From: a virus
Reading direction: 5' to 3' (one strand)
Virus record (IMG/VR): IMGVR_UViG_3300037264_000427
Location: 1-23,994 of that record
DNA: 23,994 bases
In this document: positions 1 through 7,800 of the stretch, piece by piece
How positions within the stretch are numbered: position 1 is the first letter of the stretch
Layout of the letters: each line of letters begins with the position of its first letter
Program-made: the position numbers and the translations under genes
Notes under the pieces: generated by a model
Told to the model about the DNA's origin: nothing
The model's database searches: none
What the model saw: the letters and a program-made list of their open reading frames with translations, nothing else

Positions 1-2312
1 AGTACGACCCGCGCGCGGTGCTCGACTACGTGTCGCCCGTGCAGGAAGACAAGAACTTCACGCTCAACGTCGTCACCGGCCGCCCGGAGGTGGTGAAGGT
101 GAACGAGGTGCGGAAGCTCGGCGGCCTGCCGGCGCTCACAGCAGAGCAGGGCGGCAACCTGTTCTTCGTCAACGGGGCCTTCGTGGACACGCTCGTCCCG
201 CCCGTCGAAGCGATCCCCGGCGACCCGAACGCTCTGCCGCCCGATGCCGGCGGCGGCATGGCTGCGCCGGGCTTCGAGGGCGGGCTCAACGTGCCCGGCG
301 CTCTGCCGTTCCATCTGAGCGTCCCGCAGGCCGCCGGCAGCGCGGAGAGCGGTGTTCCGGCCGCCGCCCCCGGCGCGCCCCCTGGCGTCCCCCCGGCAGC
401 GCCCCCCGGCGGACTCCCGGCAGCGCCGGACGAAGGCTACAACGCCGAAGGACCGCCGAAGCTGAAAGGGGCCCGCAGCGCGGCCCGAACCTTTCGTCGA
501 GTATCTGACGCACGCCTGACGCCCGATCAGGCGATCCTCGTGTCGAAGTGGGCCGAGATGAACGGCCACGACCTCGACCTTGACCTCGTGGTGAAGACCG
601 CCCCCATCCCGGTCAGCGAAAAGAAGGCAGAGGAGTGGGCGCGTCGTGCGCTCGCGCACCTTGCCGACAGACCGACGAAGGCTTGGGACCCGATGTTCGG
701 ACCCTGGGGCGACTCCGACGACTCGATCCTCGACGGCCTGCTCGTCTCGAAGGAGTACGACGACGATCAGCCGCGCGGGACGGACGGGAAGTGGCAGCGC
801 GGAGGTGGGCCCGGTGAGGCCGGCGCTGGCGCGGCGCAGCGCCCGCGCGACAAGCGCGTGGATGGGGACGGGGCCCACGTCGTAGCCGTCAAGCTCATGC
901 CTCTGAGCGAGGCGATCACCGACAAGATCGCCGTCTTCCGCAGCCGGCATCGCTTGATGAGCGAGGAGCAGGCCGCCAAGTTCTCCGAGCGAACAGCGGA
1001 CGCCGAAGTGCGGCGCGCGCTGGCCGAAGCGGACAAGGTGCTCGCCAAGTTCAACGGCTTGACCGGGGAGCAGCAGGCCGAAGTTGGTCGGAAGCTCGGG
1101 GAGAAGAAGCTCCCGAGCATCGAAATCGTTGTGAAGGAGTTCGACCCGAATCAGCCGCGCGACGCCAAGGGCAAGTGGGGCGACGGGGGCGGGGGCGACG
1201 GGGGCGGGGGCGACGTACCCAAAGAGGGTACGAACGTACCCGAATCGGGAATGGACAGCCCCTTCGCGGTGAGCGCGCGCTACGTTGCCGAGCCCACCAC
1301 GCAGCCGGCCAGCGGGGAATCCTATGACCCGCCCGTGGAGCAGGACGTGGACGGCGACGGCGTGACGGATGCCGCGCGCGTGGGCGTTGGAGCGCACGAT
1401 GTTCCGACGCCGCCGGACATCCCGCGCTTGCCGAACCTGAGCGAGCGCGAGCGCAAGGTCGAGGAGGAGTTCGCGAGCGCCTTCGAGAAGGACCCGGACG
1501 GCATGGCGCGGAAGTACCTCGACGATGTGAAGGCGGACCCGCCGGTGAAGTTCGAGACGGACGCGGCCAAGAATCTCTACAAGGCGTGGAGCGGAGAAGG
1601 CCAGAGCCCCGAGGATCGCGCCGACTTCCGCTCGACGATGAACGTGGCGCTCCACCAGACGGCGAACGCCATCACGAAGCGGGCCTTCCTCATGCACCTC
1701 GACGAGATGAGCGACAGTGAAAAAGCGAAGGGCCTTCTTGTAACAGTCGGCGGGTGCGGGGCGGGCAAGGGCTTCGCCTTGAAGACGCTCTCGGCAAACG
1801 GCTTCACCGACTTCAACGCGAAGCTGTACGGTGCGACGTGGGACAGCGCGGGCGACCAGAACGCGACCGAGAATCCGTGGTTGCTCGAAGAGGCGTCGAA
1901 GCGCGGCATCCCGGTCACCTACGCCTACGTGAGCGCGGACCCGGAAACCTCATGGGCCGACCCGGAGCGCGGAGTCGTGCAGCGCGCCGAGAGCCCGAAG
2001 GACGGGCGCATGGTGGACGCCAAGGTGTTCGCCGACTCCTACGTGATCGGGGCCCGCAATCACGACACCTTCTCGAAGGCGCACCAGGGCGAGGCGAAGT
2101 TCGTCTACGTCCAGAACGGGAAGAACATCGGCAAGCTCTCCGGTGTCCCGACTTCCGACCTCTCAAGAGACAGGAGCAAACTCCATGACTTCGCCGTCAA
2201 GACGATCCTCGACCGACCAAGCATCTCCCCCCGCGTCAAGCGAGGGGCCCTCGTCGGGCAGCGGATCTGGCCGATGGGAAGACGAGCGCGTCAGCGTTCC
2301 AGTAACCCCTGA
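1..2312 (+). CDS. Portal protein C-terminal part fused to zeta-toxin-like P-loop kinase domain (5' partial)
   Basis: The reading frame is open from base 3, so the gene starts before the window; 769 residues are visible. Residues 1-60 look like the end of a phage portal: a DPRAVLDYVSP stretch, then VNEVRKLGGLPAL and a FVNGAFVDTLVPP tail, as in HK97/SPP1-class portals. A Pro/Ala/Gly-rich stretch follows (60-140), a helical segment, linker DDDQPRGTDGKW at about 254-265, a segment I do not recognise, and linker DPNQPRDAKGKW at about 381-392 followed by a Gly-Asp repeat. The C-terminal third is a zeta-toxin-like kinase: Walker A GGCGAGKG at 583-590, AGDQNATENPW near 616 and a GRMVDAKVFADSY block near 670. 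Zeta kinases phosphorylate UDP-amino sugars, but the substrate here is unknown. No epsilon-type antitoxin gene is seen alongside. The last 50 residues overlap the next ORF and may be poorly constrained. The portal call is strong from context; the kinase call is good from motifs. Confidence 0.82.
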   Translation, partial: YDPRAVLDYVSPVQEDKNFTLNVVTGRPEVVKVNEVRKLGGLPALTAEQGGNLFFVNGAFVDTLVPPVEAIPGDPNALPPDAGGGMAAPGFEGGLNVPGALPFHLSVPQAAGSAESGVPAAAPGAPPGVPPAAPPGGLPAAPDEGYNAEGPPKLKGARSAARTFRRVSDARLTPDQAILVSKWAEMNGHDLDLDLVVKTAPIPVSEKKAEEWARRALAHLADRPTKAWDPMFGPWGDSDDSILDGLLVSKEYDDDQPRGTDGKWQRGGGPGEAGAGAAQRPRDKRVDGDGAHVVAVKLMPLSEAITDKIAVFRSRHRLMSEEQAAKFSERTADAEVRRALAEADKVLAKFNGLTGEQQAEVGRKLGEKKLPSIEIVVKEFDPNQPRDAKGKWGDGGGGDGGGGDVPKEGTNVPESGMDSPFAVSARYVAEPTTQPASGESYDPPVEQDVDGDGVTDAARVGVGAHDVPTPPDIPRLPNLSERERKVEEEFASAFEKDPDGMARKYLDDVKADPPVKFETDAAKNLYKAWSGEGQSPEDRADFRSTMNVALHQTANAITKRAFLMHLDEMSDSEKAKGLLVTVGGCGAGKGFALKTLSANGFTDFNAKLYGATWDSAGDQNATENPWLLEEASKRGIPVTYAYVSADPETSWADPERGVVQRAESPKDGRMVDAKVFADSYVIGARNHDTFSKAHQGEAKFVYVQNGKNIGKLSGVPTSDLSRDRSKLHDFAVKTILDRPSISPRVKRGALVGQRIWPMGRRARQRSSNP
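756..809 (+). other. Cargo-linker motif, DxxQPRxxxGKW type, copy 1
   Basis: This in-frame segment of the portal fusion encodes YDDDQPRGTDGKWQRGGG. It is preceded directly by LLVSK-E, with the lysine at 750-752. It shares the DxxQPRxxxGKW core and the following glycines with the second copy at 1140. The position, between recognisable domains, suggests a flexible junction that is also a recognition or processing element; the function is inferred. Confidence 0.6.
1140..1216 (+). other. Cargo-linker motif, DxxQPRxxxGKW type, copy 2, with Gly-Asp tandem repeat
   Basis: The segment encodes FDPNQPRDAKGKWGDG and then a Gly4-Asp repeat. It is preceded by EIVVK-E, with the lysine at 1134-1136. The glycine part is built from a 15-bp DNA unit (CGACGGGGGCGGGGG) repeated twice plus a partial copy at 1181-1215. 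It separates an uncharacterised segment from the region leading to the zeta-like kinase domain. Confidence 0.6.
1215..1241 (+). repeat. Short inverted/direct GTACCC repeats at a domain seam
   Basis: Directly after the Gly-Asp linker the DNA reads GTACCC, AAAGA, GGGTAC, GAAC, GTACCC. The first two arms form a perfect 6-bp inverted repeat with a 5-nt loop, and the third is a direct copy of the first. It lies inside the coding region at the boundary between linker and following domain. It may be a trace of a recombination seam or chance in GC-rich coding DNA. Confidence 0.35.
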
Positions 2313-2463
2313 CGCTCTAGCAGCTTACGGGCACGAGGCGGACGAGCGCCTCGCCCGCATGGCGCGCTTGGCTCGCCCGCACGCGATTGGCTCCTCCTGG
2401 GAGCCCGAATCGTTGAACGACGACGGCTCGCTCCAGGGAACTTCCGAGGAGCCGGCTTCGTAG
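2185..2463 (+). CDS. Small hypothetical protein overlapping the end of the portal fusion
   Basis: This 92-residue ORF starts at an ATG with an AGGAG eight bases upstream (2172-2176), which is why this start is preferred over the one at 2143. It overlaps the last 128 bases of the upstream gene in the +1 frame. The product starts with a Ser/Pro/Arg-rich disordered stretch containing SSEGPSSGSGSGRWEDE, then a short Ala/Arg helix (HEADERLARMARLARPHA) and an acidic tail GSLQGTSEEPAS. I recognise no family. It could be a genuine small gene, or part of the C-terminus of the upstream protein if the annotated frame there is shifted. The good Shine-Dalgarno supports the first reading; the unusually long overlap weakens it. 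Confidence 0.45.
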   Translation: MTSPSRRSSTDQASPPASSEGPSSGSGSGRWEDERVSVPVTPDALAAYGHEADERLARMARLARPHAIGSSWEPESLNDDGSLQGTSEEPAS

Positions 2464-2539
2464 CTATCTCTGGGAGCCGACATCCCGGCGAGGCGGTTTA
2501 GCGGCCGTCGAGTCAAGTCGGGCCGGAGGAGCGGCGGCA

Positions 2540-2547
2540 TATAAAAT
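2540..2547 (+). promoter_or_regulatory. Candidate -10 element TATAAAAT
   Basis: TATAAA at 2540-2545 matches five of six bases of the sigma70 -10 consensus and stands out in very GC-rich surroundings. No convincing -35 box lies 16-18 bases upstream. If used, transcription would start near the base of the hairpin at 2548, placing that hairpin at the 5' end of the mRNA for the phosphoesterase cassette. On the opposite strand the same bases form the T-rich tail of a hairpin, so a terminator reading is equally possible. Confidence 0.3.
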
Positions 2548-2583
2548 CGCCCAGCAGAGGAGCGCGCGCGAACCTGCTGGGCG
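2548..2583. terminator. Perfect 10-bp hairpin, possible terminator (- strand) or mRNA 5' structure (+ strand)
   Basis: CGCCCAGCAG (2548-2557) pairs exactly with CTGCTGGGCG (2574-2583) across a 16-base loop. Read on the + strand it is not followed by a T-tract. Read on the - strand it is followed by ATTTTATA, the classical form of an intrinsic terminator, although no - strand gene is evident. It could block antisense transcription, protect an mRNA end, or bind a regulator as an operator-like dyad. Confidence 0.45.
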
Positions 2584-2616
2584 TGCCGTTCCATTAGAAT
2601 GGCTGAGGGGTGATCC

Positions 2617-2805
2617 GTGGAAAGCGAGACGCGGCCGACGGCCCAGCGGCACACGGCGGTGGTGAAGGTCTACTTCGACCGCGACATGCGCGTGGTCGAG
2701 GGCGACGATCCCGGCGTGATGTTCGCGAGGCGCATCACCTTCGATGATGGTGTCATCGTCAAGGCCGAGTTCCTGAAGGTCACGCCTCCAGGCTCGACCG
2801 CATGA
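2617..2805 (+). CDS. Small hypothetical protein (62 aa)
   Basis: The ORF starts with GTG six bases after a GAGGGG ribosome site and ends four bases into the next gene (ATGA overlap), which supports translation. The product is a compact, probably beta-rich protein: alternating hydrophobics in AVVKVYFDRDMRVVEGDD and RITFDDGVIVKAEFLKV, with no cysteines, signal peptide or membrane segment. I do not recognise the family. It is the first gene after the non-coding gap and opens the cassette that continues through the phosphoesterase. Confidence 0.6.
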   Translation: MESETRPTAQRHTAVVKVYFDRDMRVVEGDDPGVMFARRITFDDGVIVKAEFLKVTPPGSTA

Positions 2806-3128
2806 GGATCTGTCGCAACGGACACGAGGCGGCGGCGAAGAAGAAGTGCCTGCGCTGTCGCTCTTTGGCTCAGTCTCGCTACGGCCTGACAGAGAAGGGC
2901 CGGGCGAGCGCCTTGCGTTACCGCCGGACCCCGAAGGGGCTCGTGCGCGCGCGGGCGCACAGCCGTCGGCACTACCTCGCGACGGCGACACTGGCGAAGG
3001 CCCGCGTGCTCAGAAACTACTACGCGAACCGGGCGGTACGCTGCGCTCAGATGAAGGCGTACCGTGAGAAGTTCGGAGCGAATGAGTCAACGAGGTTTTG
3101 GCTCAGGCAAGAAAGGAACGCCGCATGA
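2802..3128 (+). CDS. Small basic zinc-ribbon-like protein
   Basis: This 108-residue, strongly basic protein starts with an ATG overlapping the previous stop as ATGA and itself overlaps the next gene the same way. Near the N-terminus Cys4, His8, Cys16 and Cys19 form a CxxxH-x7-CxxC arrangement expected to bind zinc. The rest contains imperfect repeats of the form Y-x-x-T-x-KG (YGLTEKGRAS, YRRTPKGLVR) and many Arg residues. Such Tyr/Lys-Gly repeat proteins with a zinc knuckle are common in phage genomes, some joined to HNH nucleases, but no HNH motif is visible here. A nucleic-acid-binding role is an inference. Confidence 0.65.
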   Translation: MRICRNGHEAAAKKKCLRCRSLAQSRYGLTEKGRASALRYRRTPKGLVRARAHSRRHYLATATLAKARVLRNYYANRAVRCAQMKAYREKFGANESTRFWLRQERNAA

Positions 3129-3952
3129 AGGTCCGATCCCTGGCGCTGCCGAATGCGAAGTTCACCCTGTATCCGCTCTCGGATGTTCACTGGCCCGAGC
3201 ACGAGCAGGGCAAGCTCGACGTGTGGCTCGAAACCGTGAAGGCTGACCCGACCGCCATCGTGACGCTCGGCGGCGACCTCTTCGACTTCGCGCGCGGGCA
3301 CTATCGCTCGCACCTCAACAGCTACACGGACGACGGCAACTCGCGCTCGCCAGTGGACGACATGGCCTATGGCTTCGTCGAAGACATGGCGCGCTACCTG
3401 AAGCCGATCAAGCACAAGGTCATCATGACGTGCGTCGGCAACCACTTCTGGCAGTTCACCGACGGCCGCGTGAGCGATCAGGAGCTTGCGCTCCAACTCG
3501 GGCGCGGCGACACCTTCGTGGGCGCGTTCGGCATGACGAAGGTCAAGCTCAAGGATCGCGCTACCGTCCGCATCGCCCTGCACCACGACGCCGGCAGGAA
3601 GGGCGGCACCGCGAGCGCGGACATGAACGCCTTTCAGCACTGGTCCCACGCCTGCGCGTCTGACATCTACGTGGCCGGCCACACGCATCGGCAGTACGCG
3701 GGCATCTACCAGACGCGGATCACGGTGCGCGACGACGAAGACAAGATCGGCGACCAGAAGCTCGTCTTCGTGCGCTCGGGTGCGTACCTCAAGGGCTACG
3801 GTGACACGATCACGAGCCCCGAGCGGCCCTTCGTTCCGAACTACGCCGAGGTGATGATGCTGCCGCCTTCCGTGTTCGGGATCATCTCCGTCGAGGTGAG
3901 CGCGAGCCCGACCGGACGGCTCCGCTACACGCTGAAGCAGACGACGTTGTAG
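3125..3952 (+). CDS. Calcineurin-like metallophosphoesterase
   Basis: This 275-residue protein carries the metal-binding motifs of the calcineurin-like phosphoesterase superfamily in order: D20-x-H22, GGD51LFD, GN106H107, a His pair at 153-154 and GH186TH188. These bind two metal ions and hydrolyse phosphomono- or phosphodiesters; the natural substrate is unknown (nucleotide, nucleic acid end or protein phosphate). The ATG at 3125 is preferred because it overlaps the previous stop as ATGA and follows AAAGGA; a TTG at 3098 would add nine residues without a better ribosome site. There is no signal peptide, so it should act in the cytoplasm. Phage copies often sit among DNA-metabolism genes; here it is between portal and MuF genes. 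Confidence 0.9.
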   Translation: MKVRSLALPNAKFTLYPLSDVHWPEHEQGKLDVWLETVKADPTAIVTLGGDLFDFARGHYRSHLNSYTDDGNSRSPVDDMAYGFVEDMARYLKPIKHKVIMTCVGNHFWQFTDGRVSDQELALQLGRGDTFVGAFGMTKVKLKDRATVRIALHHDAGRKGGTASADMNAFQHWSHACASDIYVAGHTHRQYAGIYQTRITVRDDEDKIGDQKLVFVRSGAYLKGYGDTITSPERPFVPNYAEVMMLPPSVFGIISVEVSASPTGRLRYTLKQTTL

Positions 3953-3958
3953 GGCATC

Positions 3959-4258
3959 GTGAAGCACGCAGCGATCCGGGTTGTCTTCGCTCCGCTCTTC
4001 CTGCGCCACAAGGTGGACCGTGAGCGCGGGGACTACGTTCACGGGCAGACGACTGGGCGCACGATCTGGCTCGATCCGCGCTCCTCGGAGATCGTCAAGA
4101 CGGCGATTCACGAGCTTCTGCACTTGAAGCACCCGGCGTGGTCGGAGGCGGCCGTCATCACGGAGACGGCGAGCCGGCACAAGCGGATGGGCTGGAAGGA
4201 AAAGGCCCGGCTGCTTCAACTCATCGGCAAGGGAACAATCGAGGGCGAAATTCCGTAG
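3959..4258 (+). CDS. Small zincin-type metallopeptidase-like protein
   Basis: This 99-residue protein starts with GTG seven bases after the phosphoesterase stop. Its centre contains H51ELLH55LKH58, the HExxH zinc-peptidase signature on a predicted helix, with a further His three residues on. The N-terminal half is beta-like (IRVVFAPLF, GRTIWLD). Small HExxH proteins of this form occur widely in phages and are related in pattern to SprT/WLM-like peptidases. Whether it cleaves proteins is unproven, and the third zinc ligand is uncertain (Glu62 or a residue near 70). It clusters with the phosphoesterase and the nucleotide-hydrolase-like gene. Confidence 0.75.
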   Translation: MKHAAIRVVFAPLFLRHKVDRERGDYVHGQTTGRTIWLDPRSSEIVKTAIHELLHLKHPAWSEAAVITETASRHKRMGWKEKARLLQLIGKGTIEGEIP

Positions 4259-4280
4259 ACCTATCTGGGAGAGGTGAGCT

Positions 4281-4820
4281 TTGACGACCAAGGACAACGG
4301 GACCCTGCGGACCTTCGCGAGCGGGGCGACGCGAGACACGGCTTCTGGAAAGCTCGATCCCGAGGGCTTCCTCGACCCTCTCGTGATCCTCGCCTTCTCC
4401 GAGTACATGGACCGCCACCGCGTGCAGTCCGACGGCTCCCTGCGAGCCTCTGACAACTGGCAGGCCGGTTTCCCGCGCGCCCAGACGATGAAGAGCCTGT
4501 GGAGGCACTTCCTCGACCTGTGGCTGCTGCACCGGGGCCACCCGCCCGTCTCGAAGGACCATCGCGCCTTCTACGACGAGAGCTTCGCGAACAACAGCCC
4601 GCAGGAAGGCTACACCGGCTCGATGCAGCCGGCGCACGACCGGGCCATCGAAGCCACGAAGCGCGAGGTGCTCTGCGCGCTCTACTTCAACGTGGGCTCG
4701 CTGCTGCGCGAGGTGATCCTGGGGCGGTCGATTCGCGAGGAGGCCGAGGCCCCGGCGCACCCGATGCCGGCTCCCAGCTACCCCCGGCCCGACACGACAC
4801 CGGCCGACTACGGCGCGTAG
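4281..4820 (+). CDS. dATP/dGTP diphosphohydrolase-type protein (DUF5664 family)
   Basis: The TTG start follows GAGGTGA (4271-4277) at good spacing; no ATG or GTG fits better. The 179-residue product has the hallmark sequence of phage DUF5664 proteins: RTFASGATRDTASGKLDPEG, then a helix with FSEYMDRHRVQSDGSLRASD, NWQAGFP and MKSLWRHFLDLW. The family is named from an N-terminal domain of dATP/dGTP diphosphohydrolases, which would remove pyrophosphate from purine dNTPs; I have not identified a complete catalytic acid set, so activity is uncertain. The tail (about 155-179) is Pro-rich and probably disordered. It is the last gene of the non-structural cassette, 17 bases before the MuF gene. Confidence 0.8.
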   Translation: MTTKDNGTLRTFASGATRDTASGKLDPEGFLDPLVILAFSEYMDRHRVQSDGSLRASDNWQAGFPRAQTMKSLWRHFLDLWLLHRGHPPVSKDHRAFYDESFANNSPQEGYTGSMQPAHDRAIEATKREVLCALYFNVGSLLREVILGRSIREEAEAPAHPMPAPSYPRPDTTPADYGA

Positions 4821-4837
4821 CGGGCTACAATGGGCGC

Positions 4838-7800
4838 ATGGGTCAGTCTCGCGCTCGGCGTATTCTCGCCCGCCGCCACGTAGCATTCCTGAAGCCGTTC
4901 GAGGATCGCTTCGCCCGCGTGTACCGGGGCACAATGCGCGATCTTCACACGGCCGTCAACTTCGCGTCTTCTCAGGACGCCGCCACCCGGCGCGAGTGGA
5001 AGGGGCGCGTCGTTGAAGCGATGGCCCCCGTCTACCGCGACGCGATGCTCGCCTCGGGGCGCAACTACCTCACGAAGTTCGTCACCATCCGCCAGAAGGC
5101 CACGAAGACGTTCGAGATGAAGGCGGCCCGCGAGCGCGCCAGCGGCGTCATCGTAAGCCTGGAGTCGGAGTTTCGGTCGCGGCTCGAAGAAACGGTTGAC
5201 ACGACCTTCGACTCCCTCGAAGAGATCCTCACCGAAGCCGGGGCTGACGGGCTCGGCGCGGCCGAGATCGACGACCTGATCGGCGAGGAGTTCGGGGACA
5301 TCCTCGGTGGGCGAACCGACGCCATCGCCACCACGGAGATGAACGGGGCGATCAACTCCGTCAACGAGTACCTCTCGCGCGTGCTCGCGGAGTTGCACAC
5401 CTGGGTCACGTCCGAGGATGACCGCGTAAGGCCGACGCACGTCATCTATGCCGACGCGGGCCCGCAGCCGGTCGGCTTCGACTGGGCGCAACTCATCCCC
5501 GATGCAGGCTATACCCTGCGCTACCCGTGCGACCCAGAGTGCCACGAGCCGTCGGAGGTGGTGAACTGCCGATGCTTCCCGGCCCCGTCGGGCGAGGTGG
5601 AGTTGCCGCCTGACGAGATGGCGGACTACCTCGAAGACTTCGGGATGGACCCCGAGGACATCCTGCTTTCCGAGAGCCGGCAGCCGGTCTACATCACGAA
5701 CCGCTACACCGGGAAGACGATCAAGGGCGAGAGCGAGGGGCACCCGTTCAGGGGGAACCAGTATACCGACGGCGCGCTCTCTGACCGCCGCGACATCGAG
5801 TTCCGCGACCCGATCAGCGCGCGCGCTACTGATCCCATCGGCGTCGAGGGGCATCGCTTGCAGGCGTCCATGATCTTCAGCGAGGTGAAGCGTCAACTCG
5901 ACTCCCCAGACCTGCCGCCCACCGTTGCGATGTTCCTGCGCGAACGAGGCATGAAGGTCGTCTACGACGCGAACCCGGAAGAGATCGTAGACCCGGATAC
6001 GGGCAACGTCGAGACGGTCGCCGGCCAGATCGCCTACGACCCGCGCATGGCCCAGGGCCCGACGTTCACGGTCACCGCTTCGATGCTCGGCCAGCCCGGA
6101 GTGGTCGGCCACGAGATCGGGCACCTCATCTCGCACGCAGCTTTCTGGGCCGAGACGAACCAGCGAAACCTGGAGTTGAGCCAAGGAACGCCAGCCGAGC
6201 GCATGGCCCAGATGCGCGCAGGAGAGGGGCGCGTGGAATTGATGCGCGCCTACAAGCTGGAGGGCGGCGTCACGCCATACGCTCAGAGCTACGAGAAGGA
6301 CACGACCACGAAGTCTTCGATGATGATGGCCGGCGCGAGCGAGCAGTTCGCCGAAGTCGAGGGCATGTTTCAGCACGTCCTGGGCCGTTCGCCAGCGATG
6401 CTCCCCGGCACGCGCTCGGAGAAGGAGCTTGGCTTCGCGTGGGCGCTCGCGATGGGCGCTCACGGCCGAACCGGAGCAGACAACTTCCCCGGCGGGCTCA
6501 TCACTGGCCTACGCTTCCCGAAGACCGCTCGTGCGTGGCTGCGCCACCGTGGCGCATCGTTGAAGGTGATCGAAGCGTTCGACGCGAAGTGGCGCGCGCA
6601 GAAGCCGCAGGAGTTGAGCGCGCTCTTCAAGAAGCACGCGCTCGCTCCCGTGCGGAAGCATCTTCGCGGCACCGAGTTCGAGCACGACGAGGCCACGCAC
6701 GGCAGCGGGGGCGACGGGCCGAGCATGACCGAAGTCGGCCGCGCTCTCGTGGGCGCTCCCGATGGCTTCAACTCCGACCCGCGCCAGTTCGAGCCACTCG
6801 TGTTCGGCAAAACTCAGACGGGCGAGAAGCGAGAGGCCGCCGTCGCGAAGGAGATGGAAAAGTTCGAGGCCCGCATGACGCTCAGGGGCGGCGGCAAGGA
6901 GGAGGACGTGAAGATCCCTGCCACGAGCCAGGGCGAGATGAAGGACAAGATGGAGGCGCTCTTCGCTGCGGCGACGCCCGAGGAGTTGAATCAGGCGACG
7001 TGGTACAAGGACGCTGCCGGCAAGACGGTGGACGAGCTTCATGGCCGCTTCGCCTCGCGCATCCCCGGACTCGGCAAGGATCAGGTTGCCGGCATCCTCG
7101 CCGCGTGCTCGGCGAACAACGTCTGGGATGACAAGTACGGCACGGACGACGAGCTTGGCGGCTCGAACCAGAAGGCGGCCGAGACGATCCTGAAGACGTG
7201 GGCCGACAACAAGCCGGTCACGATCACGACCGAAGACCTCGCGATGGCGACCGCCTACGCGAAGACGTTCGAGAGCGGAGCGTACAAGGGCATGAAGCTG
7301 CCCGAGCCCGGTACGTATCTGTTCCAGACGCTCGCGCGCTCCGACCCGCGCGTGGCCTACCTGTTCAACACGTCCTGGCACGGGGCGACCACGGGCGGCA
7401 ATAAGCCGGAGAAGGTCGCGGGCCCTGGCGGCTCGATGGGCTTCGGCGGGATGCCGGGCCACGTCCTGCCGTCGCTCGGCCTGCTTCGCGGTCAGTCGCC
7501 AGAGAAGGTCTACGGAGGCGAGTCAAAGGTCCGCTCGTTCTACGCGAATATCACCCGCGCGATGCTGGGAGAGAAGGACCCGAACGCGACTATCGACATC
7601 TGGATGGCGAGGGCCATGCTCGACAAGCCGGGCCAGGATGGGCCGATCAAGGGCGCGCACTACAAGAGCTTCGTCGGGCCCGCTTCGCGGTACGAGGGGC
7701 TCCGCCGCATGATCGCCGAGAACGCTGCGAAGCACGGCCTGGAGCCGAAGCAGTATCAGGCCGTCGTCTGGTACGTGATCCGCAACCAGTACGAGGCCCG

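Larger units (their letters stand above)
2464..2616. other. Longest non-coding gap, candidate control region
   Basis: This 153-base stretch has no plausible ORF and separates the portal gene from the phosphoesterase cassette. It holds an AT-rich TATAAAAT element, a 10-bp perfect hairpin, a small CCATT-AG-AATGG palindrome at 2590-2601 and the Shine-Dalgarno of the next gene. In a window where genes normally overlap, this is the only obvious place for a promoter or processing site upstream of 4820. Confidence 0.5.

Noticed and set aside
3098-3124. TTG start giving nine more residues on the phosphoesterase
   Set aside because: The ATG at 3125 overlaps the previous stop as ATGA and has AAAGGA upstream; the extra residues are not part of the fold.
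4499-4837. Upstream in-frame extension of the MuF protein
   Set aside because: It lies entirely within the DUF5664 gene in another frame and encodes shadow-like Arg/Ala/Pro sequence; the ATG at 4838 starts just after that gene and before the MuF domain.
3047-6463. Long - strand frames opposite phosphoesterase, DUF5664 and MuF genes
   Set aside because: They mirror confirmed + strand genes and encode low-complexity Arg/Val/Leu-rich sequence with no family signature.
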